Below are positions 7,629-15,742 of a stretch of 64,000 nucleotides of DNA, one piece after another (positions within the stretch are counted from its first letter, which is position 1; every line of letters starts with the position of its first letter). The stretch is taken from contig JBIKUE010000001.1 in assembly GCA_044347755.1 (NCBI GenBank), positions 62,001 through 126,000 on the forward strand, in the 5' to 3' direction. The translations under genes and the position numbers were made by a program. The DNA is from M3007 sp044347755 (GTDB lineage: Bacteria; Bacteroidota; Bacteroidia; Chitinophagales; Saprospiraceae). Below the pieces are notes generated by a model that saw only the letters and a program-made list of their open reading frames with translations, did not search any database and was not told the DNA's origin.

Positions 7629-9830
7629 ATGGCAAAATCTGGCAAGTCCAAATCCGTTACCACAGGTACGAACACACAAAAACCACTTGAACCTATCCAT
7701 AACTGGCTGGAACGTCCACCCCTGCCTGCATCTAACCCTCTTTTACAAAAAGTATTTTGGGGTATTGCAGGTTTCGGGCTCCTCCTGTTGATTGTTTTAT
7801 CACTCGGCTCTGGTATCAATGCCGACGATAAATTCCAGGTTGATTATTCCCAAAAACTGGTGAATTACTATGCCTCCTTTGGCAAGGATTCAACAGCATT
7901 AAATATTCCCGACGGCAATATGCACCTGTACGGTGGCTTTTTTGAAACCGTAACAGGATTTGCCAATAAGACACTCGGTTATCAACCCACTCAAATTGGC
8001 TATCATCATGTGCGCCATATGTCGAGTGCTATTTTGGGCTGGGTAGCTATACTTTGTTCAGCACTCTTGGCATCGTTGATTGCCGGTCAGCGGGCTGGTA
8101 TCATAACCTTCATCATCCTTTTGTTGTCGCCCCGCTTTGTTGGTGATTCACTCATGAACCCCAAGGATATACCCTTTGCGGCCGGGTACATTATGGCGCT
8201 GTACAACATGGTTGCGGTGCTGAACCGTATGCCAAATCCGGGCAAGTGGAACCTGGCTGGTATTGCTGTGGGGCTGGGTATTGCATTAGGTACTCGTGCA
8301 GGTGGTTTGTTGTCTTTCGGTATGTTGGGAATGTTTGCCGGGCTGCATTTTTTGGCCCATAACGGTGGCCTAAAGGCATTTTCCAATGGAGCTGCTTTAA
8401 AAAAGTATGCTTTGGTGGTAATAGGAACTGCTCTGGCCGGCTATGTTTTTGCGATGCTGTTTTGGCCGTACGCCCTTCAGGCGCCCTTAAAAAACCCCTT
8501 TACTGCATTATCCAAGTTCGCTGATTTGGAAGTGAAAATTCGGGTATTGTTCCAAGGGAACAATATGATGTCTGACAAAACGCCCTGGCATTATCCCCTT
8601 ACCTGGATCATTAATACTATTCCTCTGGCGAGTCTTTTAGGCATGGCTGGTTTTGTGGTGCTGTTGCAAAGATTGTTTAAACGCTACAATCCACTTTGGG
8701 TAGGATTAGTGTTGTTTGCAGCGGTATTCCCGGTGTTTTACGTGGTTTACAAGAATTCGGTTATCCATGATGGCTGGCGACACCTGACCTTTGCCTATCC
8801 GCCTATCGCCATTTGCGCGGGGTTGTTCTGGAATGAGCTGGCAGCATTTTTTTCGGGCAAAAAGCCAATGCAATGGGCCGTTTATGGCATAATGGGTCTG
8901 TTGTTGGCAGATGCCGGGTTATTCATTGCTGCCAACCCTTCTATGCCTTATGTTTATTTCAATCCTGTGGTTGGTGGTACTTCAGGTGCGTTTGGCAAGT
9001 ATGAAACGGACTATTGGGGTATCAGCACCCGGCAGGGAATTGAGTGGCTTGAAGAGCAGGGTATCTTACGCCCGGATATGCCGGAAGTGGTGGTTATTGC
9101 CACTAACATGTATTATTCTACCAAACAGCTTTGCGCAAAATATGGGGATAAAGTAAAAGTAAAATACCTCAAGTGGGAACGACGCTATGATGATGCATGG
9201 GATTACGGATTGTACCCTACACGTTTCCTGGATGGAAGCACCCTTCAAAAGGGCACTTGGCCTCCGGATAATGCAGTGCATATAGTGAAGGCCGGTGGCG
9301 CACCAATTCTCGCCATTTTGAAGGATTCTGATCGCAATTGTGCATTGGGTATAGCGGCTGGAAAGTTAGGCGACTGGCCTACGGCTATTGAGCGGTTCAA
9401 GGCTGAGGTTGCCAAAGTGCCTGATAATGAAATTGCATGGGTTAACCTGGCACAAGCTTATTTGAATACCAGTCAACTGGAGGAATCCAAACAAGCTGCC
9501 GAAAAAGCGCTGGAAATTATGCCGGATGATGCACAATCCAATAACCTCATTGGATTGTACTGGCTCAATAAAAATGATGCCGGGAAAGCAAAAGCCCAAT
9601 TTGAACTTTCTATCAAAAAAGAGGCTTCCAACCCGGGCGCCTGGTATTATCTGGCTTTGATTTCCCGCAGTCAGGGGGATGATCAAACAGCTCTGAGTAA
9701 TTTGATGAAATGTATTCAAATCTCTCCAACGTTCAAACCAGCCTATGAATTGTCGGCTCAAATTTATGAGGCCATGGGTGATGGTGGCAATGCCCAACGA
9801 TTCAGAGCAGCTATGAGCCAAATGAAGTAA
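7629..9830 (+). CDS. GT-C-like polytopic membrane protein with C-terminal TPRs
   Basis: The protein has 733 residues. I place the start at the ATG at 7629 (MAKSGKSK) rather than an in-frame TTG at 7614. A first membrane segment (about 38-58) is followed by an outside loop with an adjacent acidic pair (GSGINADDKF), and then by about ten more membrane segments to about residue 440. The segment SPRFVGDSLMNPKDIPFA is typical of bacterial mannosyltransferase-like GT39/GT-C proteins. A soluble region follows. From about residue 565 to the end there are about four TPR units (for example WPTAIERFKAEVAKVPDNEI and AQAYLNTSQLEESKQAAEKA). The layout resembles TMTC-type protein O-mannosyltransferases. The enzymatic role is inferred; it could be a non-catalytic membrane TPR protein. 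Confidence 0.7.
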   Translation: MAKSGKSKSVTTGTNTQKPLEPIHNWLERPPLPASNPLLQKVFWGIAGFGLLLLIVLSLGSGINADDKFQVDYSQKLVNYYASFGKDSTALNIPDGNMHLYGGFFETVTGFANKTLGYQPTQIGYHHVRHMSSAILGWVAILCSALLASLIAGQRAGIITFIILLLSPRFVGDSLMNPKDIPFAAGYIMALYNMVAVLNRMPNPGKWNLAGIAVGLGIALGTRAGGLLSFGMLGMFAGLHFLAHNGGLKAFSNGAALKKYALVVIGTALAGYVFAMLFWPYALQAPLKNPFTALSKFADLEVKIRVLFQGNNMMSDKTPWHYPLTWIINTIPLASLLGMAGFVVLLQRLFKRYNPLWVGLVLFAAVFPVFYVVYKNSVIHDGWRHLTFAYPPIAICAGLFWNELAAFFSGKKPMQWAVYGIMGLLLADAGLFIAANPSMPYVYFNPVVGGTSGAFGKYETDYWGISTRQGIEWLEEQGILRPDMPEVVVIATNMYYSTKQLCAKYGDKVKVKYLKWERRYDDAWDYGLYPTRFLDGSTLQKGTWPPDNAVHIVKAGGAPILAILKDSDRNCALGIAAGKLGDWPTAIERFKAEVAKVPDNEIAWVNLAQAYLNTSQLEESKQAAEKALEIMPDDAQSNNLIGLYWLNKNDAGKAKAQFELSIKKEASNPGAWYYLALISRSQGDDQTALSNLMKCIQISPTFKPAYELSAQIYEAMGDGGNAQRFRAAMSQMK

Positions 9831-9857
9831 TGCTTTGGAAATCAATCCCTAATTGAC

Positions 9858-9865
9858 TATTTTTG
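9858..9865 (+). promoter_or_regulatory. -7 promoter element for the EAD11-like gene
   Basis: TATTTTTG is a full TAnnTTTG match in the 54-bp gap after the TPR gene. It lies 19 nt before the ATG at 9885. Confidence 0.55.
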
Positions 9866-9884
9866 CAAACAAAACCGGTAACCT

Positions 9885-10742
9885 ATGGTCCAAAATAAGC
9901 ATGATATCATCCGGCAAGTCCAGCAGGGCAAAGTAAAAACGGCTCTGGAGGGTATTGTTAATTTATCAGGCCTTGCGCGTGATAAAGAGATTCAACAGCG
10001 CTGTTTGATCCTTCAAAGTCAATTGTCGCAGCTGGAATCCAACTTTGGTATGGGTACGTTTGACCAGAAAACATACCAGTTAGAGCAAAATCGAATTACT
10101 CAGGCTGCGCTGGATCTGGTGTATATGTTGCCTGATGTTGTAGCTGCCCCTCCGCAATATCAGGCTCAGGGAACTGCTTATAACCAGTCAACACCCTCAA
10201 GCTCCGGCTGGAAAACCTGGGGAATTATGCTTACGGGAGCGGTAGGGTTAATGGTGGTTTTACTCATGATAAGTCAGATGATGAACATGGACCAGGGCAA
10301 TTCCGTAACTAGTCAGCCAGGCAGCGCTCCAGTAAATACACTTGCTCAACAAAATCAACCTACCACACAATCTTCTTCCGCGCCCCTGACGGTCTCCAAA
10401 ATAGCAGAACCTGAAGCAGTAAATCCGCATGACAAGTTTGTTGGAAGCTGGTCCGGAAGTATGTCCATTGCAGGTATGGTATTGGGTGGATTGAATATCA
10501 ACCTTCGACCCGGAAACCGGTATACCTCAGCAGCAATTGATCCGTCCAGTGGGGCGCACCTGGCATCCGATGCAGGCTCCTGGTCTATTTCTGAAAACGG
10601 TTTTTTGGTACTTCAATCAGACCTTGGCAATAAAGAGGTATACAGTGTTCATTGGAATAGTGCAGGACAATTCAATGCCACTTTTGTAGATGGAACCAAC
10701 GCTGAATTGGCAGGACTGACTGTTTCTTTTTCAAAACTCTGA
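9885..10742 (+). CDS. Membrane protein with N-terminal EAD11-like domain and C-terminal lipocalin-like domain
   Basis: The protein has 285 residues. Residues 1-85 are helical and match what I know of effector-associated domain 11 (EAD11). It starts with DIIRQVQQGKVKTALEGI, has a middle LQSQLSQLE segment followed by GTFDQKTYQLEQNRI, and ends ALDLVYMLP. EADs are adaptor domains of Bacteroidota conflict and signalling systems that bind a matching EAD on a partner. A Q/S/T-rich linker and one membrane helix (about 111-133) follow, then a second low-complexity linker. Residues 184-285 (FVGSWSGSMSIAG to LTVSFSKL) form a beta-rich lipocalin-like domain. With the EAD inside, the beta domain would be periplasmic. 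No EAD partner lies in this window. The gene has its own -7 box. Confidence 0.7.
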   Translation: MVQNKHDIIRQVQQGKVKTALEGIVNLSGLARDKEIQQRCLILQSQLSQLESNFGMGTFDQKTYQLEQNRITQAALDLVYMLPDVVAAPPQYQAQGTAYNQSTPSSSGWKTWGIMLTGAVGLMVVLLMISQMMNMDQGNSVTSQPGSAPVNTLAQQNQPTTQSSSAPLTVSKIAEPEAVNPHDKFVGSWSGSMSIAGMVLGGLNINLRPGNRYTSAAIDPSSGAHLASDAGSWSISENGFLVLQSDLGNKEVYSVHWNSAGQFNATFVDGTNAELAGLTVSFSKL

Positions 10743-10825
10743 CTGTCTGCAAAAATTTGTAGTCTGGCCCAACATTCGCCCCAACCATTACGTTTTAAGA
10801 GAAAAGGTTAAACACCAGTTTGTAT

Positions 10826-11221
10826 ATGAAAAAATCTCACCTGATTGCCATTTTAGTAGTGGCAGTTGCCATAGCGATCCTGATTAGTGCAAGTAAGGAC
10901 GTAACTACTTATGCCAATTTTGCACAGGCCTCCAAAACAGAAGATAAAGTGAAGCTCGTTGGACAATTGGTTAAAGAACGTCCTGTGGAATATGATCCCG
11001 AAAAGGATCCAAATTTTCTGGCTTTTTATCTGAAAGATGATGCGGGAGAAGTACGCAGAGTAGAACTCAAAGCTGCCAAGCCGCAAGACTTTGAACGTTC
11101 TGAGTCTATTGTACTTACCGGGCAAATGAGCGGCGATGTTTTTGCCGCCTCTGATATGTTGCTCAAGTGTCCTTCCAAGTATAAGGATCAGGAGATCTAC
11201 GTACGCGAAAAACAAGGTTGA
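10826..11221 (+). CDS. ccmE: Cytochrome c maturation haem chaperone CcmE, CxxxY type
   Basis: CcmE is a membrane-anchored periplasmic haem chaperone of system I cytochrome c maturation. The protein has 131 residues. It has an N-terminal membrane anchor (about 5-21) and an OB-fold beta region (KVKLVGQLVKERPV, FYLKDDAG, SIVLTGQMSGDVFAASDMLLKCPSKY). The haem-binding position in E. coli CcmE is a histidine in HxxxY. Here it is cysteine 115 in C-P-S-K-Y (C115 to Y119), the CxxxY variant known from some bacteria and archaea. The ATG at 10826 is preferred over an upstream TTG. No other ccm genes are adjacent. Confidence 0.88.
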   Translation: MKKSHLIAILVVAVAIAILISASKDVTTYANFAQASKTEDKVKLVGQLVKERPVEYDPEKDPNFLAFYLKDDAGEVRRVELKAAKPQDFERSESIVLTGQMSGDVFAASDMLLKCPSKYKDQEIYVREKQG

Positions 11222-11223
11222 AG

Positions 11224-11297
11224 AGATAGGAGTTATGAGAGATGAGTTATGACATCTCCCATCTCTCATAACTTATCTCTCATAACTCATACCTCAC
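11224..11297. repeat. 7-nt period repeat, inverted, between ccmE and the flippase gene
   Basis: GAGATAGGAGTTATGAGAG at the left and inverted CTCATAACTTATCTCTCATA at the right form a hairpin around GACATCTC. Units are heptamers of the GAGTTAT/GAGATAT family seen at 284-388 and 18317-18358. The array starts two bases after the ccmE stop and ends at the flippase ATG, so it fills the whole gap. Confidence 0.8.
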
Positions 11298-12785
11298 ATG
11301 GGCGTTATCCGGAGGCAAAGTCTAAAGCATAGTGCGGTCAATCTGGTTGGATTGGGTGTGGGTGGATTTAGTACATTTTTTATCTATCCCTATGCGTTGG
11401 AGGCTTATGGATTAGCCCAGGTGCTGTTGTCGGTTGGCATGATTGGCTTACCAGTGCTTTCGCTTGGCGCCAATACGGTTGCCATTCGTTTTTTTCCTAA
11501 ATTTCAGGATAAATCCAGCGGACATCATGGATTTTTGCCCTTGTTGATGTTATTGTGCGGCTTGGGCTGTGCCACGGCCGGTGTGCTTGCGTGGACATTC
11601 TGGGAGCCGTTTGCAGCAATGTTGGAGTCCAAATCTCCCTTATTGCGGGATTACTTATGGATGAGTTTTCCGCTGGCTTTTTGTTACATCACCAGCAGCG
11701 TGTTGGCAGTATACTCGTCCAATTTCAAACGTATTGTGGTCCCCTCACTCTTGCTGGATTTTTCCCAGAAGATAGCATTGCCTATATTGCTTATTGGTGT
11801 TTGGCAGGAATGGATCTCTTTATCGGGGGCCATGTGGGGGCTTTTGCTTCATGCGTTCCTGGTAACTGCCGGACTGATATTTTATCTGAATCGTATAGGC
11901 GAATGGCATTGGAAACCAGATTGGACTTTCCTGCATCCTGATTTGCGCAAGGAGTTGATACAGTTCATTGGCTTTGGTGCTTTTGGTGGTTTTGCGCTGC
12001 TCGTGGCGGCAAAATCAGATTTGTTTATGGTTGGTTCCCTTCAGGCAGTGAAAGCAGCGGGTGTTTACGCCATTGCTGCCTATTTGGCCACCGTGATCGA
12101 AATTCCAACCAAAAGCCTGTACGCTGCAAGTGCTTCTTCAGTAGCGCAATATCTGTCTGAAGATAACCGGACAGCCCTGGAAAAATTATATAAAAGCGTA
12201 TCCATCAATCTATTGGTGGCCGGATTGCTGCTCTTTGGCAGTATCTGGATTTCGATTGACAGCCTTTTTGCCTTATTGCCCAATGGAAGCGAATTGTCAG
12301 AAGGTAAATGGGTGTTTCTCTTTATTGGGTTGGCCAGAGTGATAGAAATGGGGACAGGCCTGAATAATTATATGGTCTATTATTCACAGTACTATAGGTA
12401 CTCACTGGTATCGTTGGGCATTTTGGCCGCAACCAATATTCTCCTGAGCCTTTGGCTCATTCCAAAACTTGGGATGACTGGTGCGGCGTTGGCTACCATG
12501 ATCAGCATTACGGGCTACAATATGATCAGCATTGGCCTGGTTTGGTTAAAATTTGGCCTGCAACCTTTCACGGAAAACACCTGGAAAACCGTTGTGCTGG
12601 CTTTGGCAGCCTTCTTTTTCGCCAACTTGATTCCAGTATCCGGTTTTGAATTGGCTGATCTTTTTCTGCGATCCGGATTTTATGTCCTGATATTTGGTGT
12701 GTTAGCCTTGCGATTCCGCATGTCGGAGGATTTGAATGGATTACACGGATTAGTGAAAGAGAAACTTAAGAAGCGGAAAAAATGA
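11298..12785 (+). CDS. Lipid-linked saccharide flippase (Wzx/MATE-like superfamily)
   Basis: The protein has 495 residues with 12-14 hydrophobic segments and no large soluble domain. It begins MGVIRRQSLKHSAVNLVGLG, where the basic N-terminus followed by a first helix is typical of Wzx-type polysaccharide flippases. It ends in a polysaccharide-biosynthesis C-terminal-like helical region and a basic tail (KEKLKKRKK). Such proteins move undecaprenyl-linked sugars across the inner membrane. No glycosyltransferase cluster surrounds it, although the GT-C-like protein at 7.6-9.8 kb is on the same strand. Substrate is unknown. The ATG follows directly on a short-period repeat. Confidence 0.85.
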   Translation: MGVIRRQSLKHSAVNLVGLGVGGFSTFFIYPYALEAYGLAQVLLSVGMIGLPVLSLGANTVAIRFFPKFQDKSSGHHGFLPLLMLLCGLGCATAGVLAWTFWEPFAAMLESKSPLLRDYLWMSFPLAFCYITSSVLAVYSSNFKRIVVPSLLLDFSQKIALPILLIGVWQEWISLSGAMWGLLLHAFLVTAGLIFYLNRIGEWHWKPDWTFLHPDLRKELIQFIGFGAFGGFALLVAAKSDLFMVGSLQAVKAAGVYAIAAYLATVIEIPTKSLYAASASSVAQYLSEDNRTALEKLYKSVSINLLVAGLLLFGSIWISIDSLFALLPNGSELSEGKWVFLFIGLARVIEMGTGLNNYMVYYSQYYRYSLVSLGILAATNILLSLWLIPKLGMTGAALATMISITGYNMISIGLVWLKFGLQPFTENTWKTVVLALAAFFFANLIPVSGFELADLFLRSGFYVLIFGVLALRFRMSEDLNGLHGLVKEKLKKRKK

Positions 12786-12845
12786 GGCAGATGGGGCTCT
12801 TTGGATTAAATGGAAGAGTAGTTATTTCATAATCCACCAAAAAAG

Positions 12846-12909
12846 GAACCACAAAGTCACAGAGGACACAAAGTATATTGCTTTTGTGTCCTCTGTGACT
12901 TTGTGGTTC
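12846..12909. repeat. Perfect 27-bp inverted repeat between convergent genes
   Basis: The arms at 12846-12872 and 12883-12909 are perfect reverse complements across a 10-nt loop. Each arm has a 9-nt rhythm (CACAAAGT, CACAGAGGA, CACAAAG). It lies between the flippase stop (12785) and the convergent T9SS substrate stop (12993). Repeats of this CACAGAG type occur between genes in many environmental bacteria. It may serve as a two-way terminator, although it lacks a clear U-tract. Confidence 0.85.
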
Positions 12910-12924
12910 AATCAACTATAGTAT

Positions 12925-12970
12925 AAAACGAACATGAGCCACCCCCCCCAAATGGGAATGACTCATGTTT
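12925..12970 (-). terminator. Terminator of the T9SS substrate gene
   Basis: On the minus strand, 23 nt after the stop at 12993, AAACATGAGTCATTCCC pairs with a later GGGTGGCTCATGTT arm and is followed by a T-rich CGTTTTAT. The same stem recurs at 30978-31016 behind an unrelated gene. Confidence 0.75.
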
Positions 12971-12992
12971 ATGAATTGGTTTATCTGTGAAG

Positions 12993-15014
12993 TTACCTCA
13001 GCAACGTCACATCGCCTTTTTCTATTTTTTCCTGGCCATCCACCAGTTTAACCCGCATGCGGTAAACATATACATCTGATGGCGCCGGATTACCATTAAT
13101 GGTGCCGTCCCAAGTGTTAGAGCCTTCTACGAGAGAGTCAAATATCTTTTCTCCCCATCGCGACCAAATTTCCATTTGTTGCAAGGTGTGGCCCACCAGA
13201 ACAGGCCCAAAGGTGTCGTTAGAGCCATCGCCGTTTGGCGTGAAGGCATTCGGGCGTTCAAAACGAGGAAGTTTAACTGTAATAGTAACGGAACTGGTAG
13301 AAATGCAACCATAGTTAGTTACCGTAATCTGGTAGGTGGTTGTGGAGTCGGGCGATAAAGCCTGAACAGGCCCGGTGAGGATATTGCCGGCTTCGTCGGT
13401 CCAGGTAATTGTCAGAGAATCTGTAGGGTTGGCCACGACACCTAAACTGATGGTTTCGCCCTGTTGAATGGTGGTATCTTTTGGGAAGGTAGCAGTCACA
13501 TCCCAAGGGGTTGTTACCTGGAAGGAAACGCTGTCTTTACAGCCATTTGCATCTTCAACAATTATGTAGTAGGTGCCTGAAGAGTCAATATCTGCAGGGT
13601 TGGTATTGGCGCCGTTGCTCCAGCTGTAGCTGATGGGTTCCAGGGCATTTGAAGTGCTTGCCTGGGCTTCGGCCGGTGTTGGCGGATTGCCCGGACATCC
13701 GGGGTTAACACTCACTTCAGCTTCCATGGTGCAGCAGAATTCAACCAACACAAATGCCGTATCCAGCCCCACACAGCCTGCATCGGTAATGACCGTAAGG
13801 AAAATGCTTTTTGGTCCGGTAGTGGTGTATTGTATTGTATGCGGCCCGGCGCCTGCAATGGTATCTGGTTGGGCTCCTGCGCCGAAATCCCACTGCCAGC
13901 TAACGATTTCTCCTTCAGAGGTAAAGGATGAGTCTGTTACGGTCAACTCTTCGCCAAGGCATATTTTTTTGTCGGGTTCATCCGTAGAGAAATTGGCAGT
14001 AGCGGCTCCTTTGAACAGCGCATCGCCTCCCCATTCCAGTGTGAATCCATTACCTACAGACGTGAAGTTGTTGATTACCAATGCGTATGTTGCACCTGGT
14101 ACCAGGGTAAGGAATCGGAGGAAGTTATCCTGCCCTGGGGCACAACCTGCCGGCTGGTTAAGGTCAGTAGCGATGGAGTTCAAACCTGTTGGACCCATGC
14201 AAGGGCTGCTGGCATCGAAATCGCCGGCGGCCATACAACGTTCTGAAATTTTGCCGGTACAATTGCCAGGGCCGTTGGGCAGGCGGTACAGGATAAAGTC
14301 AATGTCATCGTTGGGCTCGTTTGGCGTAATGGTAAATTCGAGTTTGCCGTTGTTGGCAGCGGTGAATACATACCAGGCTGAGCGGGTTTCAATGTTTGTA
14401 AAGCCTGTCAGGCAAGGCGCTCCCTCCATTTCCAGATTGTCCAACCCTGCATTAAACACAGATTCCACCTCAATAGGGTCTTTACTGCACACAAACGTTG
14501 CCGTCGGACAGTCGCCTGCTACCACATTGATGACCTCTTTGTTTTCTACACATAGTTCAAATACACCTGGCAGCACACCGTCTACCCGAATAAAGTATTG
14601 TTGGCCCACCACTAAATCGGCGGCAAACAAGGGCAGATTGTTGGAAAAATTTTGGTCGAAAGCGCAGGCTAATTCAGTCAGATTATTACAGTCTCCGCTA
14701 TAAAGAGCAATCTGTGGCCCGAACATGGTGCCAAAAGGATTGGAGGGCGTTTGCCCGCGTACAATGACGGCTACATCCGGAGCTACCGCTGTGAATGTAT
14801 ACCATACATCTGTACTTACGCTGGAAAAGCAACTTGGAAAGGGCTGCGGACTCTGACTGGCAAAAGTGTTGTCTTCCCCGGGCTGATCGGTGCAAAAATC
14901 CGTGGGGTCACTGATGACGGTAGCGCCGCTACATTCATCATTAGCTTGTGCATAGGAGGCTGCAGAGCAGACCATAAAACCCAAAAAAGCAAGTAATTGG
15001 AAAGGTCGAGTCAT
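12993..15014 (-). CDS. T9SS-secreted PKD-type protein with gliding-motility C-terminal domain
   Basis: The protein has 673 residues from the ATG at 15014 (MTRPFQLLAFLGFM, signal peptide cut near SYAQ). An upstream non-ATG start is less likely because it would place 26 residues ahead of the signal peptide. Cysteine-rich beta domains opening NDECSGATVI form the first half. A PKD-like domain (about 340-430) carries SWQWDFGAG and SIFLTVITDAGC, and SprB-like repeats follow (YSWSNGANTNPADI). The last 88 residues are the gliding-motility-type T9SS sorting domain (PNAFTPNGDGSNDTFGP, IWSRWGEKIFDS, WDGTINGNPAPSDVYVYRM). It is expected on the cell surface as an adhesin or matrix protein. No catalytic domain is visible. 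Confidence 0.92.
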   Translation of the reverse strand: MTRPFQLLAFLGFMVCSAASYAQANDECSGATVISDPTDFCTDQPGEDNTFASQSPQPFPSCFSSVSTDVWYTFTAVAPDVAVIVRGQTPSNPFGTMFGPQIALYSGDCNNLTELACAFDQNFSNNLPLFAADLVVGQQYFIRVDGVLPGVFELCVENKEVINVVAGDCPTATFVCSKDPIEVESVFNAGLDNLEMEGAPCLTGFTNIETRSAWYVFTAANNGKLEFTITPNEPNDDIDFILYRLPNGPGNCTGKISERCMAAGDFDASSPCMGPTGLNSIATDLNQPAGCAPGQDNFLRFLTLVPGATYALVINNFTSVGNGFTLEWGGDALFKGAATANFSTDEPDKKICLGEELTVTDSSFTSEGEIVSWQWDFGAGAQPDTIAGAGPHTIQYTTTGPKSIFLTVITDAGCVGLDTAFVLVEFCCTMEAEVSVNPGCPGNPPTPAEAQASTSNALEPISYSWSNGANTNPADIDSSGTYYIIVEDANGCKDSVSFQVTTPWDVTATFPKDTTIQQGETISLGVVANPTDSLTITWTDEAGNILTGPVQALSPDSTTTYQITVTNYGCISTSSVTITVKLPRFERPNAFTPNGDGSNDTFGPVLVGHTLQQMEIWSRWGEKIFDSLVEGSNTWDGTINGNPAPSDVYVYRMRVKLVDGQEKIEKGDVTLLR

Positions 15015-15113
15015 TTGTATGGATATTTGTCTTTGCGAAAAGTACGGCAAATGTGGGAAAAGTTTGTGTTTGGTTGTTTCCTTTATTGTCATTCCGGAAT
15101 CAAAAAAATCGAA

Positions 15114-15725
15114 ATGCTTATTTTAGCAGCGGGTTTCGTTCTAAGTTTAATGGGTTCATTGCCCCCTGGACTCATCAGTTTGACGGTTTCACAGACCTCC
15201 ATACAACGGGGTTTGGCGGCAGCGTGGGCAGTTGCGGCAGGCGCTTCTTTTGCAGAATTTTTCCAGGCATGGATCGCTGTCGTATTTACCGATTGGTTTT
15301 TGAGTCACCCGGTAGCCGAGCGTGGTTTCCAATGGGCTGCTTTGCCAGTATTTTTGGTATTAGGCATCCATCTGTTGTTCTTTGCCAAACCACCGACGTT
15401 AAAAAACAAGGAAATTTTACCGTCTTTAAGCAACCAGTTTAGAAAAGGGATACTCATTAGTGTCTTCAATTTATTGGCTATACCGTATTGGTTTGTGTAT
15501 TGCGGATGGCTGCGCGTGGAAGGGTATTGGCAGGAGGGTATCGGTTACACCTTGATTTTTTCGTTAGGGGTTTCGTTGGGTACTTTTGCTGCCCTTGGCC
15601 TGTATGCCTGGCTTGGACAAGCCATCCTGAAACGCTCATCTTCTGTAGCTAAATATGCAAACCGTATCATAGGTTTGTTGTTTTTGGGATTGGGCTTGAA
15701 GGTGATGTGGAGCTTAATACGATGA
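15114..15725 (+). CDS. LysE/RhtB family exporter
   Basis: The protein has 203 residues from the ATG at 15114 (MLILAAGFVLSLMGSLPPGL). An in-frame extension upstream to about 14997 would overlap the divergent gene and is unlikely. Six hydrophobic segments are visible. The first carries the LysE-like pattern G-S-L-P-P-G-L-I-S, where family members usually have PGP. LysE proteins export amino acids or related small molecules. The substrate cannot be told from sequence. The gene precedes batB by 17 bp, but batB has its own -7 box. Confidence 0.8.
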   Translation: MLILAAGFVLSLMGSLPPGLISLTVSQTSIQRGLAAAWAVAAGASFAEFFQAWIAVVFTDWFLSHPVAERGFQWAALPVFLVLGIHLLFFAKPPTLKNKEILPSLSNQFRKGILISVFNLLAIPYWFVYCGWLRVEGYWQEGIGYTLIFSLGVSLGTFAALGLYAWLGQAILKRSSSVAKYANRIIGLLFLGLGLKVMWSLIR

Positions 15726-15730
15726 TTGTC

Positions 15731-15738
15731 TAATTTTG
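15731..15738 (+). promoter_or_regulatory. -7 promoter element for batB (leaderless spacing)
   Basis: TAATTTTG matches TAnnTTTG and lies exactly 4 nt (CCCT) before the batB ATG at 15743, predicting a leaderless transcript. Confidence 0.55.
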
Positions 15739-15742
15739 CCCT

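Noticed and set aside
13633..14703. 356-codon plus-strand frame opposite the T9SS substrate gene
   Set aside because: It lies wholly antisense to a clear PKD/T9SS protein, is rich in Ser, Pro and Val from complementing the real codons, and has no family match.
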